A DNA stretch of 64,000 nucleotides from contig CBEUVQ010000006.1 of NCBI GenBank assembly GCA_965546615.1, forward strand, positions 1 through 64,000. The letters are read 5' to 3'. This document shows positions 1-7,944 of the stretch, piece after piece. How positions within the stretch are numbered: the stretch's first letter is position 1; each line of letters begins with the position of its first letter. The position numbers were made by a program, and so were the translations under genes. The notes under the pieces were generated by a model. That model saw only the letters and a list, made by a program, of their open reading frames with translations, was not told the origin of the DNA and did not search any database. The stretch is from CBEUVQ01 sp965546615 (GTDB taxonomy: Bacteria; Bacillota; Desulfotomaculia; Desulfotomaculales; Desulfohalotomaculaceae).

Positions 1-155
1 AAAGCTGATTCAGCTCTTCGTTATCCAATGAATTACTTCTCTTCTTAACGCTTTTGCGTTTTTGACGAGAGTTGTGTTTTTGCTTTGCATCCATCTCTCT
101 GCTGTTCAGTTTTCAAAGATCTCAACTGTTTTTCTCTGCCGCTTTTTCAGCGGCG
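1..155 (-). promoter_or_regulatory. Leader of an rRNA operon that begins beyond the left edge
   Basis: Read on the minus strand, the RNA starting near 155 first forms a short GC-rich hairpin (138-154, arms GCCGCT/AGCGGC). This is followed at about 107-121 by GATCTTTGAAAACTG, which resembles the Bacillota rrn boxA (TCTTTGAAAACT). Two more small inverted repeats follow (47-60 and 3-14). Hairpin plus boxA downstream of strong promoters is the usual antitermination leader of 16S rRNA genes. The 16S gene itself is not in the window, so the assignment rests on the leader only. Confidence 0.72.
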
Positions 156-161
156 AAATTC

Positions 162-190
162 AGTTTACCACTTTTATCGCTTTGTGTCAA
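162..190 (-). promoter_or_regulatory. rRNA promoter, proximal
   Basis: On the minus strand a perfect -35 TTGACA (190-185) is separated by exactly 17 bases from TAAACT (167-162). Transcription would start near 155 and run left into the boxA leader. AT-rich sequence lies upstream, as expected of an UP-type element. Confidence 0.75.
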
Positions 191-297
191 CAGGTATTTT
201 CATCACGTATATATTTTCCTGCATCTTTTTAAGTTATACATGAAAATCCTGTTTCGGCGCCGGTAATTTTTGGACAAGCGCCGCAGCAACGTTTGTT

Positions 298-326
298 ATC
301 TTAGCACTGTCCTGCAAATTAGTCAA
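298..326 (-). promoter_or_regulatory. rRNA promoter, distal
   Basis: A second minus-strand promoter has TTGACT (326-321), a 17-base spacer and TAAGAT (303-298). It lies about 135 bases upstream of the first, giving the tandem promoter layout common for rRNA operons. Confidence 0.7.
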
Positions 327-356
327 CACTTTTTTGGCATTATACACTCATCAAGC

Positions 357-387
357 AAAAAAAACCTCAAATACAATGTATTTGAGG
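357..387 (-). terminator. Minus-strand intrinsic terminator upstream of the rrn promoters
   Basis: An 11-base inverted repeat (365-387, arms CCTCAAATACA/TGTATTTGAGG) is followed on the minus strand by eight T residues (364-357). It would stop leftward transcripts just before the rrn promoters. No minus-strand gene is visible between 388 and 1600, so the RNA it ends is unknown. The rest of 388-568 shows no gene. Confidence 0.55.
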
Positions 388-610
388 CAAAAGCATAGTT
401 AAGAGGAATTATCGTTTGCTAAACCAAACTGCATGCTTTAAGGCAGCTTGCGTTTAACTAACCAAAATTTTACACCTTCATAAAACCACTGTCAAACTAA
501 CATAGCATTATTATTTTAATCAACCGAAAAGCAATTTCAGCAGCAATTTATCATCATGTCCCCCTTAATTGAATATCTATAACTTAGATATTTGTCCGGA
601 GGGATTTTTG

Positions 611-1456
611 ATGAAAAAATGCTTCATTGTTTCTTTGATATTAATTTTAATTATATTTGTTAACAATACTGCTGAAGCTGCTGCAGAATATATCATAATC
701 AACAAGGGAACAAATCAACTCGCCTTTTATCAAAATGATAAGCTGATAAAAGTTTTTCCGGCAGCAACCGGTAAAGATGTTAGTTTTACACCTGAAGGAA
801 ATTTCTATATCGTTAATAAAATAGTTAACCCCCCTTATTATAAAAAAAATATCCCCGGCGGCAGCCCATACAACCCCCTTGGCCCCAGATGGTTGGGGCT
901 CTCAGCACCCGGCGGCCCTTTTGGCATCCACGGAAACAACAACCCGCTTAGCATTGGCACTTACGCCTCAGCCGGCTGTATCCGTCTTTATAACCAAGAT
1001 ATTTTATGGTTGTATGATCAAGTTCCATTGGGCACACCGGTTAAAATCATCAGAGACAATACAGATTTCAGAAAACTTTTAGCCCCCGAGAAGGCAGCAC
1101 TGACTATTAACGGAAAACAAGCTCCAAAAAATTGCACCGCTATAATTTTAGATAACAATGTTTTGGTCGCATTAAGACCTGTTGCCGAGTATTTGGGTTA
1201 CAGCGTTTCCGTTAACAGCAATAACAGTATTATTGTAGAGAAAAACAGTAATTTGGCAGTTTTGACTGTCGGAAAGCAAACCGCTTCTATAAACGGTTTA
1301 GATGTAAATTTAAATTCCGCCGTCAAAATGTGGAATAATAATATATATGTACCAAAAGATTTCTTTAACAGCGCGCTCGGTTTTAAAACTACCTGGCAGC
1401 AGCATACCAAACAATTGGATTTAACAGATCCCACTCAATATTTGCCGACTAAATAA
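611..1456 (+). CDS. Secreted L,D-transpeptidase (YkuD) with copper-amine-oxidase-like C-terminal domain
   Basis: The start is ATG 611, after GGAGGG at 599-604; an in-frame ATG at 569 has no ribosome site and would hide the signal peptide. The 281-residue protein begins with a Lys-rich, strongly hydrophobic signal peptide ending near AEA. The YkuD domain follows (about 25-155) and carries the catalytic pattern HGNN...SAGCIRL with the active-site Cys. Residues about 165-275 look like the copper amine oxidase N-terminal-like (stalk) domain seen in many clostridial wall proteins. It should act outside the membrane, making 3-3 cross-links in peptidoglycan. It stands alone between the rrn leader and the lactate island. 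Confidence 0.85.
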   Translation: MKKCFIVSLILILIIFVNNTAEAAAEYIIINKGTNQLAFYQNDKLIKVFPAATGKDVSFTPEGNFYIVNKIVNPPYYKKNIPGGSPYNPLGPRWLGLSAPGGPFGIHGNNNPLSIGTYASAGCIRLYNQDILWLYDQVPLGTPVKIIRDNTDFRKLLAPEKAALTINGKQAPKNCTAIILDNNVLVALRPVAEYLGYSVSVNSNNSIIVEKNSNLAVLTVGKQTASINGLDVNLNSAVKMWNNNIYVPKDFFNSALGFKTTWQQHTKQLDLTDPTQYLPTK

Positions 1457-1637
1457 TATTAAACTAATTACCATAAAATAATTTTTAGGTTTTATAAAAT
1501 TTATCACACAGCATATTTAACAATACCGGTTTGTTTTCTACTCAATCTTTCAAATTAACCGAATAAACGACAAAAAATTTTGACTTTCTGCACAAATAAA
1601 AAAGGATTTTAAATCCTAAAATAGAATAATAAACATC

Positions 1638-1662
1638 GTTATGATGGTCATACCATCATAAC
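1638..1662. promoter_or_regulatory. Palindromic operator, probably for the GntR/FadR-type regulator of the lactate island
   Basis: Perfect 11-base arms (GTTATGATGGT / ACCATCATAAC) flank a 3-base centre. The core TGGT-CAT-ACCA matches the TGGTnnnACCA pattern bound by PdhR/LldR-type members of the GntR FadR subfamily. It lies 57 bases before the first gene of an island whose last gene encodes such a regulator. A second inverted repeat (1667-1688, arms AATGATCA/TGATCATT) lies next to it. Binding by the island's regulator is inferred. Confidence 0.65.
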
Positions 1663-1718
1663 ACTTAATGATCATGACTTTGATCATTACTTTATTTTTG
1701 AGAAAGGAGGATTATCTA

Positions 1719-2738
1719 TTGAATTTAAAAACTATTCGCAAAGCGGCAAAAGAGAAATTAAACGGCTACTGCCGAGTTTGCCCTGTGTGTGATGGACGAG
1801 CTTGTGCCGGTGAGGTTCCCGGCATGGGGGGCACCGGCACCGGTGCAGCATTTAAAGCCAATTTAGAAGCATTAAATGCCTACCGCTTGAACATGCGTAC
1901 TATTCATGATGCGCAGCAAGTAACCACCACCACTACTTTATTTGGCCGCCAAATTGACACCCCAATATTAGGTGCTCCAATGACCGGAACCCCTTATAAC
2001 ATGGGTGGTGCGCTAAACGAACGGGATTTCATAGGCATGATCATCTCCGGCTGCCGTCAGGCCGGCAGCATCGGTTTTTCCGGCGATGGAGCTGATCCGG
2101 CAATGTATCATTCCGGGGTGGAAGCAATAACTGCAGAAAACGGTTGGGGTATCCCAATTATTAAACCAAGAGAACAGGCCGAAGTAATTAAATACATGCG
2201 TAAAGCAGAAGAAGCCGGTTCAATCGCACTTGGTGTTGACATCGACGGCGCAGGACTTATTACCATGGCTCTAAAAGGGCAACCGGTAGGTCCGAAAACT
2301 AAAAATGAATTAAAAGAACTAATTTCTGCCACAGAACTGCCCTTTATCTTAAAAGGAATTATGACTGTTGATGAGGCAGAAATTGCTGCCGAAGTTGGAG
2401 CCGCTGCCATTGTAGTATCTAACCACGGTGGAAGAATACTGGATCACACCCCCGGTGCAGCCGAAGTGCTTCCTGAAATTGCCAAAGCAGTTGGTGATAA
2501 ATTAACAGTTCTGGCAGACGGCGGTATTCGTTCCGGCACAGATGTTATTAAACTGCTGGCCCTAGGTGCCGATGCGGTATTAATAGGCCGCCCGCTGGTT
2601 GTCGGTGCTTTTGGCGGCGGTACTGAAGGGGTTAAGTTTATTATTGATAAATATACCAATGAACTAAAACAAGCAATGATTTTAACCGGTTGTCATTCTT
2701 TAGAAGACATTAATGACCGAATTATCTATCGACGTTAA
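1719..2738 (+). CDS. FMN-dependent alpha-hydroxy-acid dehydrogenase/oxidase (L-lactate dehydrogenase-like)
   Basis: The start is TTG 1719, eight bases after AAAGGAGG (1703-1710). The upstream in-frame ATG at 1668 sits inside an inverted repeat and lacks a ribosome site. The 339-residue protein has the FMN-dependent TIM-barrel signature near its C-terminus: SNHGGR with the catalytic His, then LADGGIRSGTD and ADAVLIGRP. The N-terminus carries a Cys cluster (CRVCPVCDGRAC) typical of the anaerobic Bacillota branch, not of classic LldD. The likely reaction is oxidation of L-lactate or a related 2-hydroxyacid to the 2-oxoacid. It is the first gene after the operator and precedes the permease. Confidence 0.82.
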   Translation: MNLKTIRKAAKEKLNGYCRVCPVCDGRACAGEVPGMGGTGTGAAFKANLEALNAYRLNMRTIHDAQQVTTTTTLFGRQIDTPILGAPMTGTPYNMGGALNERDFIGMIISGCRQAGSIGFSGDGADPAMYHSGVEAITAENGWGIPIIKPREQAEVIKYMRKAEEAGSIALGVDIDGAGLITMALKGQPVGPKTKNELKELISATELPFILKGIMTVDEAEIAAEVGAAAIVVSNHGGRILDHTPGAAEVLPEIAKAVGDKLTVLADGGIRSGTDVIKLLALGADAVLIGRPLVVGAFGGGTEGVKFIIDKYTNELKQAMILTGCHSLEDINDRIIYRR

Positions 2739-2870
2739 TTATTTTTAGATAGAGTTTTTGGAAAAAGAAAAATATTCTCAATACAGATAGAGGATTTATC
2801 GTTTGCAGCCAATTAATCAGTTGTTTGTCTGCTTATAGTAATATAAATGCTTCGAGGAGGTTATTTAAGC

Positions 2871-4535
2871 ATGTATGCTTTAATGGCAGCTTTACCTATT
2901 ATAGTCACAATTGTCTTAATGACAGCATTTAATTGGCCGGCTAAAAAAGCACTGCCTATTTCATGGTTATTATCGGCCGGTATCGCCCTAACTGTTTGGC
3001 AAATGGATTTTCAGCATGTTTTTGGTTATTCGCTTTTTGGGTTTTTAAAAGCTATTGACGTACTTATTATTATCTTTGGTGCAATTTTAATTTTAAATAC
3101 AATGAAGCTTTCCGGTGCTATGGCCACCATCAACAACGGTTTTATGGGTATTACCAAAGACCGTCGTATTCAAGCAATTATTATTGGTTTTATGTTTGGT
3201 GCATTCATTGAAGGAGCAGCCGGTTTCGGTACACCGGCCGCCATCGCCGCTCCGCTGTTGGTTGGACTTGGTTTTCCGCCGCTGGCGGCAGCTATGGTGA
3301 CACTTATATATGACAGTGTTCCGGTTTCTTACGGTGCAGTCGGCACACCTGTTTTCGGGGCAATGAGTACGTTGGCCGGCAATTTAAAACAGCACGGTGT
3401 CGATGAAGCCGCTTTCCAGATGGTGTTTTCACAAATGTCTGCTGTTCCCCACGCTGTTATCGGTACTTTTGTCCCTCTTTTGGGAATTGCCTTTTTAACT
3501 AAATTCTTTGGCAAAGAAAAATCAATCAAGCCTGCTTTAGAAGTTGCCCCTTTTGCCATTTTTGCCGGTTTAGCGTTTACTGTGCCTTATACCTTGACAG
3601 CATTTCTGCTGGGTCCGGAGTTTCCCGCTCTTGTCGGCGCATTTATCGGACTGGCGATTATACTGTCGGCAGCTAAAAAAGGATTTTTAATGCCCAAAAC
3701 CACCTGGGATTTCCCTCATAAATCCGAATGGGAAGATGATTGGAAATCTAAAACCGAGACAGGAAACACCGGTGAAGCAAAAATGTCTCTTGCCTTAGCA
3801 TGGGCACCGTACGCTTTAATTGCAGCAATTTTGGTCATTACCCGCATTAGTGCTATTGGATTAAAACCAATTTTAACTGAACTGGTAATAAGAATTCCTA
3901 ACATTATGGGTATTGAAGGGCTTAATTACAGCTTGCAGTGGGCCTATCTGCCCGGCACAATCCCCTTTATATTAGTGGCTTTAATCACTCACCTGATTCA
4001 TGGAATGAAAGCCGGTGAAGTTAAGCAGGCTTGGACCAATACCGCCAAACAAATTAGCGGTGCAGCCATCGCATTATTTGCCGGTGTGGCAATGGTGCAG
4101 CTGATGTTGAACTCAGGCGTAAATGCCGGCAGCTTAGACAGCATGATGACTGAGATGGCTAAAGCTACCGCCGCTATAGCCGGCAGTGCGTTTCCGTTCT
4201 TTTCACCGTTTATTGGTGTGTTAGGTGCTTTTATCTCCGGTTCAAACACTGTATCCAATGTTTTATTTTCCTCCTTCCAATATGAAACAGCAACTATTTT
4301 AGGTATTCCTCAGGTGTTAATGGTTGCGTTACAAAATGTCGGTGGTGCGATAGGTAATATGATTTGTGTAAACAACGTAGTTGCTGTTTGTGCCACAGTA
4401 GGCTGTATCGGTGTGGAAGGTAAAATTATCAGAAAGAACTTTATTCCCTGTTTAATTTACGGCATTGGTGCTGCATTGGTGGTAGCAGTGATGATTTATG
4501 TTGGATTCAACCCTTTCCCGATCAACATCAATTAA
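2871..4535 (+). CDS. lctP: L-lactate permease (LctP family)
   Basis: The start is ATG 2871, after CGAGGAGG (2853-2860); an ATG at 2847 would put the ribosome site inside the gene. The product has 554 residues, the usual size for LctP/LldP, with about a dozen hydrophobic segments and the family's Gly-rich stretches (EGAAGFGTPAA, SGSNTVSN). It should import lactate or glycolate by proton symport across the cytoplasmic membrane. Its place between an FMN 2-hydroxyacid dehydrogenase and GlcD/Lut genes supports lactate or glycolate as substrate. Confidence 0.92.
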   Translation: MYALMAALPIIVTIVLMTAFNWPAKKALPISWLLSAGIALTVWQMDFQHVFGYSLFGFLKAIDVLIIIFGAILILNTMKLSGAMATINNGFMGITKDRRIQAIIIGFMFGAFIEGAAGFGTPAAIAAPLLVGLGFPPLAAAMVTLIYDSVPVSYGAVGTPVFGAMSTLAGNLKQHGVDEAAFQMVFSQMSAVPHAVIGTFVPLLGIAFLTKFFGKEKSIKPALEVAPFAIFAGLAFTVPYTLTAFLLGPEFPALVGAFIGLAIILSAAKKGFLMPKTTWDFPHKSEWEDDWKSKTETGNTGEAKMSLALAWAPYALIAAILVITRISAIGLKPILTELVIRIPNIMGIEGLNYSLQWAYLPGTIPFILVALITHLIHGMKAGEVKQAWTNTAKQISGAAIALFAGVAMVQLMLNSGVNAGSLDSMMTEMAKATAAIAGSAFPFFSPFIGVLGAFISGSNTVSNVLFSSFQYETATILGIPQVLMVALQNVGGAIGNMICVNNVVAVCATVGCIGVEGKIIRKNFIPCLIYGIGAALVVAVMIYVGFNPFPININ

Positions 4536-4572
4536 ACAGTTATGATAATTAGTTTATAAAGCTGCTATACTT

Positions 4573-4636
4573 GTAAAAATGTTATAATGATAAATTGTTG
4601 TTTGCAATTACAACCCTGAACGCTTAAGTTCAGGGT
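4573..4636 (+). promoter_or_regulatory. Possible internal promoter and leader hairpin before the GlcD-like gene
   Basis: An extended -10 (TGTTATAAT, 4579-4587) is visible without a convincing -35. It is followed by a 9-base inverted repeat (4613-4621/4628-4636, arms ACCCTGAAC/GTTCAGGGT). No U-tract follows the hairpin, so it is not a standard terminator and may be a 5' UTR structure. The 146-base gap suggests a separate transcript for the downstream genes. Confidence 0.35.
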
Positions 4637-4681
4637 GAAACTTATCTTAACTATTATACATTTACAGAGGAGGCATCTCTA

Positions 4682-6061
4682 TTGTCTGCTGAACAACTAG
4701 TTAAAGAACTCAAACAAGCCCTAGGTGAGCAAAATGTAATTACAGAACATGAGGAGCTGGTGTGTTACTCATTTGACGCCACTCCCGATCTACCCAACCC
4801 ACTTCCTGACGTGGTTGTCACTCCTACATGCAAAGAAGATGTAGTTAAAGTTGTTAATATTGCAAGAAAAAACAAAACCCCGCTCTATCCCAGAGGATCA
4901 GGGACTAATTTAAGCGGTGGAACGGTTCCTCTAAAAGGTGGAATTGTTCTCTCACTGCTTAAGATGAATAACATTTTGGAAATCGATGCTGATAACTTGG
5001 TAGCAGTTGTACAGCCAGGTGTCATCATTCAAGAGCTGAATGATGCAGTAGCGCAGTACGGTTTGATTTATCCACCCGATCCGGGAACAGTATCTACCGC
5101 TACCATGGGCGGCAGTGTTTCGGAATGTTCCGGCGGTTTGCGCGGTTTAAAATACGGTGTCACCAAGCACTATGTAATGGGCTTGGAAGTAGTACTGGCA
5201 GACGGTCAAATTGCCCGCTTCGGTGGTAAAACCGTTAAAAATGTAACTGCTTATGATTTGGTGAAGCTTTTTACCGGTGCTGAGGGTACATTAGGCATTA
5301 TTACTGAAATAACGGTAAAGTTAATCCCTGCCCCTGAAGCTAAAGAATCGATGCTGGCAGTTTTTGATAAATTAGAAGATGCCGGCAATGCCATTAAAGG
5401 TATCATCAGCAACAAGGTTATACCTGCAACTTTAGAGATTATGGACCAAGCGACAATTCGCGTAGTAGAAAACTTTGCTAAAATCGGTTTGCCGACGGAA
5501 GCGCGTGCCATACTGTTGATTGAAGTGGACGGCATACCGGAAGTAGTGAAAAGAGAAGCAGAAATCGTAGAAAAAGTTGTGCGTCAAAATAACGGCAAAA
5601 TCCAAAAAGCCAAAAACGATCAAGAGCGCGACAATCTTTGGGCTGCACGCCGGGCGGCACTGCCTGCATTAGCCCAAGTTAAACCAACCACCGTGCTGGA
5701 AGATGCCACTGTTCCCAGAAGTAAAATTACTGAAATGCTTATTGCAATTGAAGAAATTGCCCAAAAATACAGCCTGCAAATTGGCACATTTGGCCATGCC
5801 GGCGACGGCAACCTGCATCCCACAATTTTAACTGATGCCCGAAATAAAGAAGAAATGGAACGTGTGCATCAAGCGGTTGACGAAATCTTTAAAAAAGCAT
5901 TGGAATTCGGCGGCACGCTGTCCGGTGAACATGGTATCGGTATGGCAAAAGCAAAATTTTTGGAATGGGAGCTCGGCTCCGGAGGAATGGAAGTGCTGCG
6001 CAAGATAAAAAATGCCTTAGACCCTGAAGGAATCTTAAATCCCGGCAAAATGGGCTGCTGA
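4682..6061 (+). CDS. FAD-linked 2-hydroxyacid dehydrogenase, GlcD family (D-lactate/glycolate)
   Basis: The start is TTG 4682, nine bases after AGAGGAGG. The 459-residue protein has the FAD-binding type 4 domain at about 40-215, with PRGSGTNLSGG and the following Gly-rich region. The C-terminal FAD-oxidase domain carries FGHAGDGNLHPTI and SGEHGIGMAK, both diagnostic for GlcD/Dld-II. It should oxidise D-lactate or glycolate and pass electrons to the Fe-S protein encoded 20 bases downstream, as GlcD does with GlcF. Whether the substrate is D-lactate or glycolate cannot be told from sequence. Confidence 0.87.
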   Translation: MSAEQLVKELKQALGEQNVITEHEELVCYSFDATPDLPNPLPDVVVTPTCKEDVVKVVNIARKNKTPLYPRGSGTNLSGGTVPLKGGIVLSLLKMNNILEIDADNLVAVVQPGVIIQELNDAVAQYGLIYPPDPGTVSTATMGGSVSECSGGLRGLKYGVTKHYVMGLEVVLADGQIARFGGKTVKNVTAYDLVKLFTGAEGTLGIITEITVKLIPAPEAKESMLAVFDKLEDAGNAIKGIISNKVIPATLEIMDQATIRVVENFAKIGLPTEARAILLIEVDGIPEVVKREAEIVEKVVRQNNGKIQKAKNDQERDNLWAARRAALPALAQVKPTTVLEDATVPRSKITEMLIAIEEIAQKYSLQIGTFGHAGDGNLHPTILTDARNKEEMERVHQAVDEIFKKALEFGGTLSGEHGIGMAKAKFLEWELGSGGMEVLRKIKNALDPEGILNPGKMGC

Positions 6062-6081
6062 TAAAGGGGGTGTAAACAAAA

Positions 6082-7356
6082 ATGAGTTATTTAAAACAAT
6101 ACCCGGAAATAGAAAAAGAAACTATTAAATGTATGAAATGCGGTAACTGTCAAGCTGTCTGCCCTCTTTATAAAGAAACACGCTCAGAAGGAATGGTTGC
6201 CCGAGGCAAAGTTAAACTGGCCGAGGCCGTTTTAAAGGGTGAATTATCCTATACCGATAAATTAGCTAAAATATTTGAAACCTGTTTACAATGCAAAGCT
6301 TGTACTGCCAACTGCCCTTGTGGTGTGCAGGCCGATAAAATTGTGCTGGCAGCACGGGCTAAATTAGTTAAAGAACGCGGACTGCCAACAATAAAGAAAC
6401 TTATTTTCAAAGGACTTTCCAACCCCGGCCTGTTTAAAACCGGTATGGCAATAGGTTCTAAAACGCAAGGTTTATTTTTTAAGCGCTCTGAGAACGGTAT
6501 GAGTCCAAGAACTGCAGTGAGCGGTTTGGCACTGCGCCGGGTAATCCCGCCGCTGGCAGACAAGTCATTTTTGGCCGGTATTCCGGAAAAAAACCAGACT
6601 GCCAAACCAAAGAGAAAAATAGCTTTTTTTGCCGGCTGTACCACTAATTTTATTTATCCTAACGTGGGTTATGCCCTGGTAGAGGTAATGAAGAAAAACA
6701 ACATTGAGGTGCTTGTTCCTAAAGCCCAACACTGCTGCGGTGTACCGGTTTTAATGCATGGTGACGTTAATACCGCAACAGAAATGGCGAAGTCACACGT
6801 AGATATTTTCAGCAAATACGACGTTGACGCCATTATTACTGTATGCGGTACCTGTGGTGAATCTTTTGCCAAGCATTATCCGGAATTATTAAAGGATGAA
6901 CCGGCATATTACAAGCGGGCTAAAATGCTTGCGGAAAAAACATATGACTTTGCCCAATTCTTGGTAGATGTTGTTGGCTTAGATAAAACTAAACTTGGCT
7001 CGGTTAACGCCACTGTAACTTACCATGAACCCTGCCATATTGGTCGCGGTATGAACGCCGGCAAACAGCAGGTAGAAATTATCAACAGCATCCCCGGAGT
7101 TAAATACAACCCGCTGAAACAACCCAACCGCTGCTGCGGTGGCGCCGGTTCTTTCAGCTTAACGCATTACGACTTATCCTATAACGTTTTAAAACGCAAG
7201 TTGGCAGATGTCCAATCTACTAATGCTGATATTTTGGTAACCGGTTGTGGTTCCTGCCGTATGCAGTTAAGCGACGGCATTGCCCAAGAGAAAATGCCGC
7301 AATCTGTGATGCACACTGTGGAACTTTTAGCCAAGTCATATCAAAACTCGAGATAG
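6082..7356 (+). CDS. (Fe-S)-binding protein with two 4Fe-4S and two CCG domains (GlcF-like)
   Basis: ATG 6082 follows AAAGGGGGTG. The 424-residue protein has two ferredoxin motifs (CMKCGNCQAVCP near residue 17, CLQCKACTANCPCG near 68). Two cysteine-rich CCG domains follow (CCGVPV near 217 and CCGGAGSF near 351), the type that binds noncubane clusters in GlcF, GlpC and HdrB relatives. It probably accepts electrons from the GlcD-like flavoprotein immediately upstream and passes them to quinone or another membrane carrier. It closely parallels GlpC further along this window. Confidence 0.87.
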   Translation: MSYLKQYPEIEKETIKCMKCGNCQAVCPLYKETRSEGMVARGKVKLAEAVLKGELSYTDKLAKIFETCLQCKACTANCPCGVQADKIVLAARAKLVKERGLPTIKKLIFKGLSNPGLFKTGMAIGSKTQGLFFKRSENGMSPRTAVSGLALRRVIPPLADKSFLAGIPEKNQTAKPKRKIAFFAGCTTNFIYPNVGYALVEVMKKNNIEVLVPKAQHCCGVPVLMHGDVNTATEMAKSHVDIFSKYDVDAIITVCGTCGESFAKHYPELLKDEPAYYKRAKMLAEKTYDFAQFLVDVVGLDKTKLGSVNATVTYHEPCHIGRGMNAGKQQVEIINSIPGVKYNPLKQPNRCCGGAGSFSLTHYDLSYNVLKRKLADVQSTNADILVTGCGSCRMQLSDGIAQEKMPQSVMHTVELLAKSYQNSR

Positions 7357-7371
7357 AAAGAAGGGATACTA

Positions 7372-7944
7372 TTGGCTGGAAGCAAGGAACTGGAAAAGTT
7401 ATACAATTTGTTTAAAGAAAAAGCTGAAGCGGCAGCTGCTGAAGTGCATCGGGTTAAGGACTTAAAAGAAGCAGCAGCACTGATTAACACTTTTGTAAAA
7501 GATGAAAATGTTAATAAAATAGCATACGCCTCTTCCCCAATGGTTGATCGGTGTTTAGCAAATACCAACTTAAATGCAGCACTGCACAACAGCAATTTAA
7601 GAAAACATGCCGAAGATGCAGACTTAGGTATTTCGGAGTTGGATATGGCTGTCGCAGACATTGGCTCTTTGCAGCAGGATTGTACTGACATAAATAAAAG
7701 ACTGGTTTCGATGCTGCCTCCCACTCATATCGCTTTGGTTAAAACCAATACCCTGGTTGCTGATTTGAAAGAAGCATTTAGCAAATTAGAAGCTGATAAA
7801 ACCAATATCCCCGGTTATATGGCTTTTATCACCGGCCCCAGCCGCACCGCTGACATTGAACGGGTACTGACTATTGGCGTGCACGGACCTGCTAAATTAA
7901 AAATAGTCTTTGTCGACAATCCCGGAGGTGCTGACAATGAGTAG
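7372..7944 (+). CDS. lutC: Lactate utilisation protein C (LUD domain)
   Basis: The start is TTG 7372, after GAAAGAAGG, 15 bases past the previous stop. The 190-residue product is a single LUD (YkgG/LutC) domain ending in the conserved ITGPSRTADIE...VHGP pattern. LutC is a subunit of the Fe-S L-lactate dehydrogenase complex LutABC/LldEFG. It overlaps the next gene by 8 bases, which implies translational coupling. The gene symbol is given by family and context. Confidence 0.83.
   Translation: MAGSKELEKLYNLFKEKAEAAAAEVHRVKDLKEAAALINTFVKDENVNKIAYASSPMVDRCLANTNLNAALHNSNLRKHAEDADLGISELDMAVADIGSLQQDCTDINKRLVSMLPPTHIALVKTNTLVADLKEAFSKLEADKTNIPGYMAFITGPSRTADIERVLTIGVHGPAKLKIVFVDNPGGADNE

Noticed and set aside
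72..266. A 64-codon plus-strand reading frame rich in Phe and Leu
   Set aside because: It lies over the rrn promoters and leader on the other strand, has no ribosome site and no protein-like pattern.
4613..4636. Rho-independent terminator after lctP
   Set aside because: The stem is good, but no U-tract follows on either strand, so it was listed only as a leader hairpin.
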